64,000 nt of DNA, from assembly GCF_002278075.1 (NCBI RefSeq), contig NZ_CP022990.1, positions 2,418,001 to 2,482,000 of the forward strand. The letters run 5' to 3'. Every line of letters begins with the position of its first letter. The stretch's first letter is position 1. The DNA is from Paraburkholderia aromaticivorans. Lineage in GTDB: Bacteria > Pseudomonadota > Gammaproteobacteria > Burkholderiales > Burkholderiaceae. A program made the translations under genes and the position numbers. Positions 1 through 9,503 of this stretch are shown piece by piece. The notes below the pieces were generated by a model, which saw only the letters and a list, made by a program, of their open reading frames with translations, was not told the DNA's origin and ran no database searches.

Positions 1-825
<825 letters not shown>

Positions 826-1053
826 ATAACAGGTGTGTCTTGCGATGATCGTTAGTGCTTCAGCACTTACGAGCATCCCACCCCCGAAGGGGGCACGCGT
901 GAACTCCAGATGGGGCACGCAGAACGCACGGTTGAGATCAGTGTTGTGCCAACAGAAACAACACAACCCCACGCTCTACCCTGGTGAGCATCACCAGAAA
1001 CTACTTCTTCCAGATTGGCTGGGCTGTCCCCGGGACAGCCGAGCAACAAGTCA
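826..1053 (+). other. 23S-5S internal transcribed spacer
   Basis: This 228-base spacer separates 23S from 5S in the rRNA operon. It has short inverted repeats such as GGCTGTCCC/GGGACAGCC just before 5S, consistent with RNase processing stems. There is no tRNA in it. Confidence 0.7.
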
Positions 1054-1169
1054 TGCCTGATGACCATAGCGAGTCGGTCCCACCCCTTCCCATCCCGAAC
1101 AGGACCGTGAAACGACTCCACGCCGATGATAGTGCGGATTCCCGTGTGAAAGTAGGTAATCGTCAGGCT
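1054..1169 (+). rRNA. rrf: 5S ribosomal RNA
   Basis: This is a complete 5S rRNA of about 116 nt. The ends TGCCTGA and TCAGGC(T) pair as the terminal helix. The conserved core CCCATCCCGAACAGG of loop B/helix III is present, as is the GAAAGTAGGTAAT loop E region. It follows 23S in the standard order and is followed by a strong terminator. Confidence 0.96.
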
Positions 1170-1181
1170 CCCCAGCAGCAT

Positions 1182-1215
1182 CAGAAACCCCACCCCCAAA
1201 AAGGTGGGGTTTCTG
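1182..1215 (+). terminator. rRNA operon terminator
   Basis: There is a perfect 13-bp stem, CAGAAACCCCACC with GGTGGGGTTTCTG, around an 8-base loop. It starts 12 bases after 5S and has a short T run just downstream (1218-1220). It is an intrinsic terminator for the rrn operon. Confidence 0.85.
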
Positions 1216-1289
1216 CGTTTACCGGCCGCCGTCCCCGGACTACCCGGAATACCGGTCACCCCCGCCACTACCGGCGCGGCAAACCGCCT

Positions 1290-1430
1290 TCACTCCTTCC
1301 CCAGCCGCAGCGCCTTCGCGTAACCCGTCAGCTCCAGATAGGCCCGCCCCACCTCCACGCCTTCCCGGCTCACCCGTACCGCACCTTCCCAGTACAGGGC
1401 GCTCGTCGATTGTCGGGAAATGCGTCGATG
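1290..1430 (-). pseudogene. 3' remnant of an AttH/lipocalin-type hydratase-like gene
   Basis: Read leftwards, one frame ends ...ALYWEGAVRVSREG, then a tyrosine-leucine-glutamate-leucine-threonine-glycine-tyrosine stretch, and stops at 1290. The YWEGAVRV and YLELTGYA motifs are typical of the C-terminus of AttH/carotenoid 1,2-hydratase-like (lipocalin-fold) secreted proteins, often annotated as iron ABC permease-linked hydrolases. No matching upstream coding continues before the next gene, so only about 45 codons remain. The frame seems to shift near 1405. Identification is by motif memory only. Confidence 0.45.
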
Positions 1431-1465
1431 GGCTTGCCTCCACGCTCCCAAATCATGTGATCGGC

Positions 1466-1930
1466 CTAAGCCCGTTTGCGCACGGGAGCCTGATACGACA
1501 TGCCCGCGGTAAATCGATCAAGCCGCTCGCTCGCATCGGTGATTGCCCAAAGAGGCGCGCTATGCAACTGCTGATCGTAGTTTGTCGCGATCGTCGCAAA
1601 AAGCGAGAAACCCGCCTCGTCGAGGCTCCACTTGCCAGTCTCGCGGCCGGTATCGAACACATGCGACACCGCGCGTTCCGCCGCACTCAGTTGTTCGCTG
1701 GTCGCCGAGCCAAAGCCCGATTCAGCCAGAAAGCCGGTCAGCAGCATGATTTGCGTTAGTGTTTGCGCATCGGTCATGCTGCCGGCGCCGCGGCGCAAGG
1801 CATCGAGTGCCAGATGGACCCGCAAGGCGAGGTCGTCGGCGGTCTGCCGGGCGATGGGTAACAGCATGGCCTTGGTAAGCCGCGCACGCGCAACGCCTGT
1901 ATTACGAGATAACGGGATAGGTTGTGCCAT
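1466..1930 (-). CDS. conserved hypothetical protein, 154 aa
   Basis: The start MAQPIPLSRNTGVARARLTK is chosen because it follows a purine-rich GGACCTCCAT context. The longer frame to 2002 adds an unconvincing Cys/Arg-rich leader. The protein is mostly alpha-helical, with no signal peptide or membrane segment. Similar proteins occur as accessory genes in Burkholderia and are sometimes loosely labelled Fis-family regulators, but no helix-turn-helix is obvious. It sits between an rRNA operon and IS remnants. Function is not recognised. Confidence 0.6.
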   Translation of the reverse strand: MAQPIPLSRNTGVARARLTKAMLLPIARQTADDLALRVHLALDALRRGAGSMTDAQTLTQIMLLTGFLAESGFGSATSEQLSAAERAVSHVFDTGRETGKWSLDEAGFSLFATIATNYDQQLHSAPLWAITDASERLDRFTAGMSYQAPVRKRA

Positions 1931-2081
1931 GGAGGTCCAATGTTTACGCCTGCAGATGCAATAACGGCGCGGCTCGTAAAAGGTTGAGCCCTCATCGTGC
2001 ATCCGGCCGGCAGACCGACTGGAACTCGATCTAATTGCCGCTTCCGACGCGATGTCCTCTTATGGGGACCGGCGCACCCGA

Positions 2082-2152
2082 GGGTGTAAATAGTTTTGTG
2101 TAAACGGTCATTTGGCAGGAGACTGCCAGTAACAGGAGCGACGATGACCGTA
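2082..2152 (+). mobile_element. IS256-family element, left-end remnant
   Basis: The sequence GGGTGT...TTTTGTGTAAACGG at 2082-2110 is the inverted-repeat partner of the sequence ending at 3363 (GTTTACACAAAA...ACACCC). It is followed by GGAGCGACGATGACC, which looks like the ribosome binding site and start codon of the IS256 transposase. The coding body is missing, because IS110 sequence begins at about 2152. Confidence 0.6.
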
Positions 2153-2825
2153 CCGTCGTGTTGATGCCACTGACCGACAGCAGCTTGCGCAGCCGCTCAT
2201 CGTCGATGGTCGCTTGTGCAAGTGCCCGCTCTATCTCGCGCAGATCTTCGCCGAGGCGATCCAGTTCGCGCAGCCACTGCTCGACGCCGAGACGTTCATC
2301 CATTGGCAGCGGCTGGGCACTGAGCCATGTGCGCCCTTTCTGGCCGAACAGATCAGTAGCGGGACACCGCTCGATCAGATGTGCGGCCAGGACCGCATGT
2401 ACCTCGTTCTTCAGTCTCGTGCGCTGCCGCACGAGTTGCGAGCGGCGCGAAATCTGGCGGCGTAGCGCCAGGGTGTCCTCGTCGGGCATTCAGACTTCTG
2501 GCAGAAAATTGCTCGCATACAGTTGGGCTAGCACGGCCGCATCGATCCTGTCTGTCTTGACACGCGCCTCGGCGATCAGCCGTACCTTCAGCGGATTTGC
2601 GATCGCCACGCGCGCTACATGGGGACGCAGCACGTTGACGATTGCGGCAGTATTGCCAGTGGCTTCGAGCACCACATGATCAGTGGCCCGCAGCCCGGCA
2701 GCGAAGCGCTCCAGCTCGTCGCGGCGTAGCCCGGTGCGGCCGCCAGCATGCAGCACGCCGTCCTCCAGGTACGCGATCTCAGTTACGGAGCGCGAAACAT
2801 CCATTCCTTGGTCGGCGACAATCAT
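2152..2825 (-). pseudogene. IS110-family transposase, interrupted and 3'-truncated
   Basis: The N-terminal part (2825 down to 2490) starts MIVADQGMDVSRSVTEIAYL and has the DEDD-type RuvC-like core (...HVVLEATGNTAA..., KTDRIDA). It runs in the same frame into MPDEDTLALRRQI across a single stop at 2490-2492. A tryptophan is expected there (TGG changed to TGA). The second part ends at LLSVSGINTTV, the start of the Transposase_20 (IS116/IS110/IS902) C-terminal domain, where IS256 sequence begins. The gene therefore has a nonsense mutation and lacks most of its catalytic C-terminal domain with the Ser motif. It should be inactive. Confidence 0.8.
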
Positions 2826-3115
2826 GTTGGCCGACCGGCCATCCTACTTCACGTTATCCACATTCCTACGATTCGCATAACCATCTCCCGTTTCAGATCA
2901 CTGATGGGAGCGGTGGGACAGCACGACAACTACGGATTCGCGCTCGCAGCGCAACCGGGCCGGTCGCAGGGGCGGCCAACTACCAACACGAGCTCGCGGC
3001 TCAACGTGTAACAATGGCCTGCCCACCCGAAGTGCTCCCCGGTGCCCCTTGTCCCGGATGGTCACACCATACGCCTGAACTGCGTGGCGCGGAACCGTGA
3101 GGCACCGGCTATATC

Positions 3116-3363
3116 ATGCCGGTTAGGAATGCCATTGAATCGATCAACATGAGCCTGCGCAAGGTGATCAAGACGCGCAGTTCATTCCCGACGGACGAGG
3201 CAATGACCAAGCTGTTCTGTCTGGCACTGAACAATATCAGCAGGAAGTGGTCGATGCCTATCCGCGACTGGAAAGCGGCCCTGAACCGTTTCACCATCCA
3301 GTTCGAAGAACGGCTGGTGCCGGGTTAAACATAGACCCGTTTACACAAAATTCGGGACACCCC
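3116..3363 (+). mobile_element. IS256-family element, right-end remnant
   Basis: Codons 3119-3328 encode the C-terminus of an IS256-family (Transposase_mut) transposase: NAIESINMSLRK, then FPTDEA, ISRKW and MPIRDWKAALNRF. This is the usual last 70 residues. The terminal repeat follows, with GTTTACACAAAATTCGGG at about 3339-3356 and the outer end near 3363. It pairs with the left end at 2082. The middle is replaced by the IS110 remnant, so the two pieces are probably one IS256 copy. Confidence 0.7.
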
Positions 3364-3655
3364 CGCGCACCCCCTTTCCGCCTGAGTGCGCGACCTCTTT
3401 CGATCTTTCTCCATGCCGCGGCGCGTCTCATCGAGCAGCCTGCCGCGCTGCCGACGCATCGCGCCGGTATGGCAAGCGGACCATGCTAATGGCCGTATGT
3501 CAGACGCATCAGGCACATCACGAAGAAAAGGACCTCCGGCGCGTCAAGCAACATGCGGCCGTCCCATACGAACCCGTCTTCGCCGAAACCGCGCTCGGCT
3601 TGCAACTTCACAGCGCGCGACCCACAACGCACCTGTAACCTACCTGCAACCTCCG
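3364..3655. other. intergenic, no gene seen
   Basis: There are about 290 bases between the IS256 end and the GntR gene stop. Only short out-of-frame readings are present, and nothing is recognisable. Confidence 0.5.
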
Positions 3656-4513
3656 TCAAACTGCGCCGCCCTTGTCATGGTCCTCATCAGACGGCACCAC
3701 GCTTCGCGCCCGCACCCGTCGACGAATCTCCGAATCCAGGATCAGACGCCCACGCAGTTTTCCCTTCATTCGCTTTACGTAACGGGGCGCTTCGGTCATG
3801 TGGATCACCATCAACTCCCGAACCTTCTCCGCGTCACGCTCTCGCGCTGCCTTCGTAATCGCTTTGTGAATTTTGACGTTGGCCTGGCCGAACCGCTCAT
3901 GTTCGGCCTGCGGCGTGTCGTTACGAAACTCGATCAGCTGCCGGATCATTTCGTTGATCAACTCGCAACTGAACCGCAGAAACGGGTTGGGATTCGCCGC
4001 CGCGAGGATATCGTGGAAATTCACGTCTTCCTGACGTTGTCGCACGATGTCCTGCCCCCCATGTGACGAAGCCGGCCGGTCACAACATGCAATGCTCGCG
4101 TCGAGCGCCTCGAAGTCCTGCTCCGTCAGATACGGCACGGCCCCTGCGGCGAGTTCGGGCTCCAGCAATTTGCGCACCGTGTAGATGTCATCGATCGAAA
4201 CGTCCTTGAAAAACAGGTAGTTCTGCAGAAGTTGCAACGTGCGATCGAGCGGTACCTCCACCACCATGCCGCCGCCGCTCGGGCCGGTGGTCACCTTGAT
4301 GAGACCTTGCACCTCAAGCGATTTCAACGCCTCGCGGATCGTGCTTTTGCTCACCGAAAAAAGTTGCTGCAACTCCACTTCGCGGGGTAGCCGGTCACCT
4401 GGCTTCAGGTCTTTCTCAGTGATGAGCCGCTTGATTTCCTCCGCGACCAGATCGCCGCGTTTCTGCTGCTTGATCTCAATCGCGGCGCCAGCCTTGGCGC
4501 GGTCCATAACCAT
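3656..4513 (-). CDS. GntR/FadR-family (FCD) transcriptional regulator
   Basis: This is a 285-aa DNA-binding regulator. The N-terminal winged helix-turn-helix (residues about 15-85) shows GDRLPREVELQQLFSVSKST and IREALKSLEVQGLIKV, the classic GntR signature. The remaining ~200 residues fit an all-helical FCD effector domain, with acidic/His metal-ligand candidates (EDVNFHDILA, HKAI, MVIHM). It is divergent from the ABC transporter operon. A perfect 20-bp palindrome at 4652-4671 lies in the shared intergenic region and is the likely operator. It probably senses the transported compound or a breakdown product. The effector is unknown. Confidence 0.88.
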   Translation of the reverse strand: MVMDRAKAGAAIEIKQQKRGDLVAEEIKRLITEKDLKPGDRLPREVELQQLFSVSKSTIREALKSLEVQGLIKVTTGPSGGGMVVEVPLDRTLQLLQNYLFFKDVSIDDIYTVRKLLEPELAAGAVPYLTEQDFEALDASIACCDRPASSHGGQDIVRQRQEDVNFHDILAAANPNPFLRFSCELINEMIRQLIEFRNDTPQAEHERFGQANVKIHKAITKAARERDAEKVRELMVIHMTEAPRYVKRMKGKLRGRLILDSEIRRRVRARSVVPSDEDHDKGGAV

Positions 4514-4612
4514 ATTCGATGCTCCCTAGTTTGTCCTGCACGATCCTCGATCGACCCGCCGGCGTCATCGCAGCCCGGAAGGTCGCCTCATGCTGCCAGG
4601 AATTTTGCCTTA

Positions 4613-4641
4613 TTGACACTCGAATTTATTGTACCTACGAT
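4613..4641 (+). promoter_or_regulatory. candidate sigma-70 promoter of the ABC transporter operon
   Basis: TTGACA (4613-4618) and TACGAT (4636-4641) are separated by 17 bp. Transcription would start near 4648, just before the palindrome at 4652-4671, in a 149-bp leader to the TTG start codon. Confidence 0.5.
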
Positions 4642-4651
4642 CGAGTCCAAC

Positions 4652-4671
4652 CTATTTATCATGATAAATAG
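4652..4671. promoter_or_regulatory. 20-bp perfect palindrome, probable GntR operator
   Basis: CTATTTATCA is followed directly by its reverse complement TGATAAATAG. The AT-rich repeat stands out in GC-rich DNA, lies between the divergent GntR gene and the transporter, and sits at the predicted +1 region of the transporter promoter. Bound repressor there would block initiation. Confidence 0.6.
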
Positions 4672-4789
4672 AACAGTGCCGATGGGGTGGAAAACTTCAC
4701 GGCGGCCAGCAAGCTCGAGTAGTCGTTCGCGCCAATGCGTGCAGTTTCGTAGTCGGTCAGTGCGTGTCTCTTCCTTAAGGAGCGTCATT

Positions 4790-5998
4790 TTGAATCGCCG
4801 AAATATGTTGAAGCTGGCCGCGTTGTCGGCCGTTCCGGGAACGTTGGGCTCGCTGGTCGCGCGAAGCGCACTCGCGCAGGCCGGCACCTTGCAGTTCGCC
4901 TGTCCGGTGCCAATGTCCGGTCCGTTCGCGGCGAACGGCAAATACGCCGACCTTGGCATGAAGCTCGCAATCGAGCAGTATGGCAAGGTGCTGGGCCAAC
5001 CGCTCGCGTACACGGTACTCGACACGGAAGGCAAGCCGGCAACGGCAGTGCGGCGTGTGCAGGAAATCGCGCAGCAGAAGAATGCGCGCTTCTTTGCAGG
5101 CGGTATTCTGTCATCCGAAGCATTGGCAATGGGCAAGGAAGTCCAAAAAGCCGGCGGTATTTTCATCACCACGGCAGGCGCGGACGAAATCACCGGTAAA
5201 GACTGCAACGACGCCACTTTCCGCTGGTCGGTGCCGACCTACGGCGCGATCGAGCAGACGGTGCGGCCGCTGATCCAGATGCAGCCCAAAGCAAAACGCT
5301 GGTACACCATCACGCCGCAATACGTGTTCGGCGACGGCTTACTGTCGGCCGCGAAAGCGATCTTCAAAGAGAAGGGTATTGAGCACGTCGGCAACAGCTA
5401 CCACTCGCTCAATGAGAAAGAGTTCAGCGGCTATCTGACGAACGCGGTTGCTGCGAAGCCCGACGTTCTGCTGATTCTGAACTTCGGCTCGCAGTCGTCC
5501 GATACGTTGCGCCAGGCCGTGAGTTTCGGCATGAAAAACAATTGCACGATTCTGATGGCGTGGGCATCCGGACTCGAGCAATTCGAATCGCTTGGCGCGG
5601 ATCTTTGCGAAGGCGTCTATTTCGGCGCGCAGTACTGGCACGACATCGATTCACCGCTCAACCGCGATCTTGTCAAACGTACGAACGCGGCATTCAAGGC
5701 GAACCCCAACTACAGCCTCGCGGGCTCCTATATCTGCACGAAGATCCTGCTCGACGGCATTGTGAAGGCCGGTAATGTCGATCCGAAGAAAGTGGTCGCC
5801 GCACTTGAAGGCATGAAGTACGACGGTTTGACCGGCCCGGAGGAAGTCCGCAAAGGCGACCACCAGGTGCTGAAGAACTATTATCTGTTGAAGGGCAAGG
5901 CGAAGAACAAGATGAAAAACGCCGACGACTACGCCGATATCGTCAGTTCCGGCCAATCCTTCCTGCCGCTCGACAAGACCGGCTGCAAGATGGCTTGA
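4790..5998 (+). CDS. ABC transporter periplasmic substrate-binding protein (LivJ/LivK type)
   Basis: This 402-aa type I periplasmic binding protein (Peripla_BP_6) probably captures an amino acid, amide or ureide for the importer encoded next. The TTG start at 4790 is chosen because AAGGAG (4777-4782) sits 7 bases upstream. It gives the leader MNRRNMLKLAALSAVPG, a twin-arginine-like signal (RRNMLK) cleaved near ALAQA. The mature start, LQFACPVPMSGPFAANGKYADLGMKLAIEQ, is split here as LQFACPVPMSGPF then AANGKYADLGMKLA, and is typical of the family. An ATG 15 bases downstream is possible but would lose the twin arginines. It is the first gene of the operon with both permeases and both ATPases. 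Confidence 0.9.
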   Translation: MNRRNMLKLAALSAVPGTLGSLVARSALAQAGTLQFACPVPMSGPFAANGKYADLGMKLAIEQYGKVLGQPLAYTVLDTEGKPATAVRRVQEIAQQKNARFFAGGILSSEALAMGKEVQKAGGIFITTAGADEITGKDCNDATFRWSVPTYGAIEQTVRPLIQMQPKAKRWYTITPQYVFGDGLLSAAKAIFKEKGIEHVGNSYHSLNEKEFSGYLTNAVAAKPDVLLILNFGSQSSDTLRQAVSFGMKNNCTILMAWASGLEQFESLGADLCEGVYFGAQYWHDIDSPLNRDLVKRTNAAFKANPNYSLAGSYICTKILLDGIVKAGNVDPKKVVAALEGMKYDGLTGPEEVRKGDHQVLKNYYLLKGKAKNKMKNADDYADIVSSGQSFLPLDKTGCKMA

Positions 5999-6083
5999 CG
6001 CCTGCGTGCCGCTCGCAAACGCGGCTTGAACATCGCGGCACCGCAGTGCGATGCCCCTTCGCACCACCCTTTAGACGGACGCC

Positions 6084-6944
6084 ATGAACGTTTATCTCCT
6101 GCAGGTCGTCAACGGCATCGGAGTGGGGATGCTGTATTTCCTGCTCGCGGTCGGTTTGTCGATCGTGTTCGGCTTGCTGCGCTTCGTGAATTTCGCGCAC
6201 GGTGCGTTCTATCTGCTCGGCGCGTACTTCTGCTATCAGGCGATGCAATGGTCGATGAGTTTCTGGACCGCGCTCGTGGTCGTGCCGATCGTCGTGGGCG
6301 CGCTTGCATGGGTCGCAGAGAAGCTGATTCTGCGACACGTGTACGCGCAACAGCATGAGTTCCATATTCTCGTGACGGTCGGTCTCGCACTCGTCGTGCA
6401 GGAATGCGCGATCCTGATCTGGGGGCCGCTGGGCGATAACGTAGCTGTGCCCGACATGCTGAACGGTGTAGTGATCTGGGGCAGTTTTGTCTATCCGAAG
6501 TACCGTCTCTTCGTGATCGGTTTTACGGCGGTATTGGCGGCGCTTTTGTGGTGGGTGCTGGAAGGCACGCGATTAGGCAGCGCGGTGCGCGCGGGCAGTG
6601 AATCGACCGAGATGGTCTCGCTGCTCGGTATCAACGTGTTGCGCGTTTTCAGCCTCGTGTTCGCACTTGGCGCCGCAACGGCCGCATTGGCAGGCGTGCT
6701 CGCCGCGCCGATTCGCGGCGTCGATCCGTTCATGGGCATCGAAGCGCTGAGTGTCGCGTTCGTCGTAGTCGTGGTCGGCGGGATGGGTAATTTTCTTGGC
6801 GCCCTGGTCGGCGGATTGCTGGTGGGGATCGTGCAAAGCGTGATGAGCACGTTGTGGCCAGAAGGCGCGCGGCTCATGATCTACGTCGCGATGGCCGCGG
6901 TCCTGCTGCTACGACCGAACGGTTTGCTCGGGAGGGCGGCATGA
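6084..6944 (+). CDS. branched-chain-type ABC transporter permease (LivH family)
   Basis: This is a 286-aa inner-membrane permease with about eight hydrophobic segments. The opening NGIGVGMLYFLLAVGLSIVF and the motif RFVNFAHGAFYLLGAY near residue 35 are signatures of LivH-type permeases. The EAA-like cytoplasmic loop (about residues 165-180, GSESTEMVSLLGINVLRVF) is where the ATPases dock. The C-terminal GGMGNFLGALVGGLLVG motif is also typical. The TGA overlaps the ATG of the next permease by 4 bases, which indicates translational coupling. Confidence 0.9.
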   Translation: MNVYLLQVVNGIGVGMLYFLLAVGLSIVFGLLRFVNFAHGAFYLLGAYFCYQAMQWSMSFWTALVVVPIVVGALAWVAEKLILRHVYAQQHEFHILVTVGLALVVQECAILIWGPLGDNVAVPDMLNGVVIWGSFVYPKYRLFVIGFTAVLAALLWWVLEGTRLGSAVRAGSESTEMVSLLGINVLRVFSLVFALGAATAALAGVLAAPIRGVDPFMGIEALSVAFVVVVVGGMGNFLGALVGGLLVGIVQSVMSTLWPEGARLMIYVAMAAVLLLRPNGLLGRAA

Positions 6945-8008
6945 TCGATACCTCGAAGCCCATTGTGCCAAGCGCTTCCGCTGAAAAGGCTCAGCCGGGT
7001 CTGAAGCATTCGCTGCATCGTTATCGCTTCCTGTTGCTTGCGCTGCTGGTGGTGTGCGTATTGCCGCTGACGCTGCGTTCCGGGTCGCTGGCTACAGAAG
7101 TCCTGGTGTTCGCGCTCGCCGCGCTAGGCTGCAATTTGCTGCTCGGTCACACAGGCTTGCTTTCGTTCGGGCAGGGCATTTTCTTCGGCCTCGGCAGCTA
7201 TTGCGCCGGACTGGTACTCACCAGAACGGCGCTGCCCGTACCCGCGGCGTTGCTGGCATCGGCCGTAGTCGGCGCGGCGGCCGCGGCGCTCGTCGGCTGG
7301 TTTTCGATTCGTCAGCGCGGCACGTACTTCGTCATGCTGACGCTCGCGTTCGGGCAACTGTTCTATTTCCTCGCGTACACCACCCCCGATCTGACTGGTG
7401 GCGACAATGGGCTGCTCGATATTCCGCGCCCGGCGCTGGGACTGCTCGGCAAAACACTCGTGCCTTTGGCTTCGCCGTGGCAATACTATGGCTTTGTCGC
7501 GGTGCTCTTTCTCGTGGTGTTCTGGTTGTTGATGCGCGTATCGCACTCCGTATTCGGCCGCACGTTGCTCGCGATTCGCGACAACGAAGCCCGGGCGGCC
7601 GCGGTGGGCTACGACGTGAAACGCTTCAAGCTGATGGCGTTCGTGATCTCCGGCGCGGTGACGGGGCTGGCGGGCGCGCTGCACGCGCTGATGACCGGCA
7701 TCGCGCCGCTCTCGAACATCGACTATCACACGAGCGAGATGATCCTCGTGATGACCGTGATCGGCGGCACCGGCAATCTGTTCGCCTCGGTATTGGGCGC
7801 TGCGTTCTATGTGCTGTTCGCCGACTGGCTCTCCACGTTGTGGCCGCGCTGGCTATTGCTGCTCGGCATCGTGCTGATTGCGGTCAGCCTGTTCATGCAG
7901 CGCGGGCTATGGGGACTGGGCGAACGCATCTGGCAGTCGCTGCGGCCCCAATCGTCCGCCAAGGCAGACAAGGACGCGGACAACGACGCCGACAAGGAGT
8001 CCGTATGA
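6941..8008 (+). CDS. branched-chain-type ABC transporter permease (LivM family)
   Basis: This 355-aa second permease subunit pairs with the LivH-type protein. An N-terminal cytoplasmic tail of about 30 residues precedes the first membrane helix (FLLLALLVVCVLPLTL). Family motifs include GCNLLLGHTGLLSFGQG and, near residue 220, LLAIRDNEARAAAVGYD, the ATPase-coupling loop. GGTGNLFASVLGAAFY is near the end. The tail is rich in Lys/Asp. It overlaps the upstream gene by 4 bases and the downstream ATPase gene by 4 bases. Confidence 0.9.
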   Translation: MIDTSKPIVPSASAEKAQPGLKHSLHRYRFLLLALLVVCVLPLTLRSGSLATEVLVFALAALGCNLLLGHTGLLSFGQGIFFGLGSYCAGLVLTRTALPVPAALLASAVVGAAAAALVGWFSIRQRGTYFVMLTLAFGQLFYFLAYTTPDLTGGDNGLLDIPRPALGLLGKTLVPLASPWQYYGFVAVLFLVVFWLLMRVSHSVFGRTLLAIRDNEARAAAVGYDVKRFKLMAFVISGAVTGLAGALHALMTGIAPLSNIDYHTSEMILVMTVIGGTGNLFASVLGAAFYVLFADWLSTLWPRWLLLLGIVLIAVSLFMQRGLWGLGERIWQSLRPQSSAKADKDADNDADKESV

Positions 8009-8772
8009 GCGAAGCGATTCTGCGAGCGAGCGGCGTTGTGAAGCGCTATGGAAAATTCACGGCGCTCTCCGACGTTACGCTGAACATCATGCCGCGCACG
8101 GTGCACTCCGTGATCGGTCCGAACGGCGCGGGAAAAACCACGCTGTTTCACGTATTGACCGGCACGTTGCCGATCACCGAAGGCAAGATCGTTTTCGACG
8201 GCCACGACGTCACGCATGAGCCGGATCATAAGCGCGTGCGACGCGGCGTCGCGCGTTCGTTTCAGGTGACGAGCCTGTTCGCCAATCTAAGCGTGCGGGA
8301 AAATCTGCGGCTTGCCGCGCAAGGTGTGGATGCGGTACGCGCGTTGAATGCCTGGACACCGCCGCATGGCGCGCTCACGCATTCGGACACCGTCGACAGC
8401 GTGCTCGAACGGCTCGCGCTGCAGCGTTTGAGCGACGTATCGGCAGGCGCGCTCTCGCACGGTCAGCAGCGGCGGCTGGAAGTCGGCATGGCACTCGCCG
8501 CGCGGCCCAAGGCGATCTTTCTGGACGAGCCGACCTCGGGCATGGGTATCGACGACCTCGACGATATGAAGCAATTGATTCGCGGCCTGCGCGACGATTA
8601 CACTGTGGTGCTGATCGAACACAACATGGGTATCGTGATGGATATCTCCGACACGATCACCGTCATGCAGCAAGGGCGCGTGCTGGTGGAAGGGCGCCCC
8701 GACGACATTCGCGGCGACGAGCGCGTGCGCAGCGCCTATCTCGGCAACATGATCACCGGAGGCCGCGCATGA
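8005..8772 (+). CDS. ABC transporter ATP-binding protein (LivG family)
   Basis: This 255-aa ATPase powers the importer. The Walker A motif is GPNGAGKTT (residues about 35-43), the signature is LSHGQQRRLEVGMAL (LSHGQ in place of the usual LSGGQ) and Walker B is AIFLDEPTSG. The C-terminal AYLG motif is typical of LivG/LivF proteins. It overlaps livM-like and livF-like genes by 4 bases each, so the five-gene transporter operon is compact. Confidence 0.92.
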   Translation: MSEAILRASGVVKRYGKFTALSDVTLNIMPRTVHSVIGPNGAGKTTLFHVLTGTLPITEGKIVFDGHDVTHEPDHKRVRRGVARSFQVTSLFANLSVRENLRLAAQGVDAVRALNAWTPPHGALTHSDTVDSVLERLALQRLSDVSAGALSHGQQRRLEVGMALAARPKAIFLDEPTSGMGIDDLDDMKQLIRGLRDDYTVVLIEHNMGIVMDISDTITVMQQGRVLVEGRPDDIRGDERVRSAYLGNMITGGRA

Positions 8773-9470
8773 TTCTCGACGTGCAGCAGATTCACGGCTT
8801 CTACGGCAAAAGCCACATCCTGCAAGGCGTGTCCCTGCAAATCAACGACGGTGAAACGGTGACGCTGTTGGGCCGTAACGGCGCCGGCAAGTCGACCACG
8901 CTGAAAACGATTGCCGGTGTCGTCGCACCGCAGCGCGGCGCTATCACGTTCAACGGCGTCAAGATCAGCGGAATGCCGCCGCACAAGATCGCATCACGAG
9001 GTGTCTGTTTCGTGCCGGAGCATCGTGGCATCTTTCGTTTGCTTACGGTCGAAGAAAACTTGCGGCTCGGCGCGCGCAAGGATTCGCCGTGGCAACTGGA
9101 CGACATCTACCGCATTTTTCCGCGCCTCAAAGAGCGGCGCACGAACGGGGGCGCGCAGCTATCCGGTGGCGAACAGCAGATGCTTGCAATCGGCCGCGCG
9201 CTGATGAATCACCCGCGTTTGCTGATGCTCGACGAGCCGGTCGAAGGCCTCGCACCGGTGATCGTCGAAGAGATCGTCGCGCAACTCAAGTTGATCCGCG
9301 AGGCGGGCGTGGCGATTCTGCTGGTCGAGCAGAACCTCGAAGTTTGCACGCAACTGGCCGACCGCCATTACATCGTCGAGCAAGGCGTGATCGTGTATTG
9401 CGGCGATAACGCGTCGTTTTCCGCGGACGACTCGATCAAGGACCGTTATCTCGGCGTCGGCGTGGTCTGA
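8769..9470 (+). CDS. ABC transporter ATP-binding protein (LivF family)
   Basis: This 233-aa second ATPase would form a heterodimer with the LivG-like subunit. It has Walker A GRNGAGKST, signature LSGGEQQMLAIGRAL, Walker B LLMLDEPVEGLAP and a C-terminal YLGV motif. The start ATG overlaps the previous stop. The next gene begins 33 bases downstream behind a GAGGAAGC ribosome site, so the hydrolase genes are likely cotranscribed. Confidence 0.92.
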   Translation: MILDVQQIHGFYGKSHILQGVSLQINDGETVTLLGRNGAGKSTTLKTIAGVVAPQRGAITFNGVKISGMPPHKIASRGVCFVPEHRGIFRLLTVEENLRLGARKDSPWQLDDIYRIFPRLKERRTNGGAQLSGGEQQMLAIGRALMNHPRLLMLDEPVEGLAPVIVEEIVAQLKLIREAGVAILLVEQNLEVCTQLADRHYIVEQGVIVYCGDNASFSADDSIKDRYLGVGVV

Positions 9471-9503
9471 CGCGCACTCAGTCTTCAACACGAGGAAGCA
9501 TCG

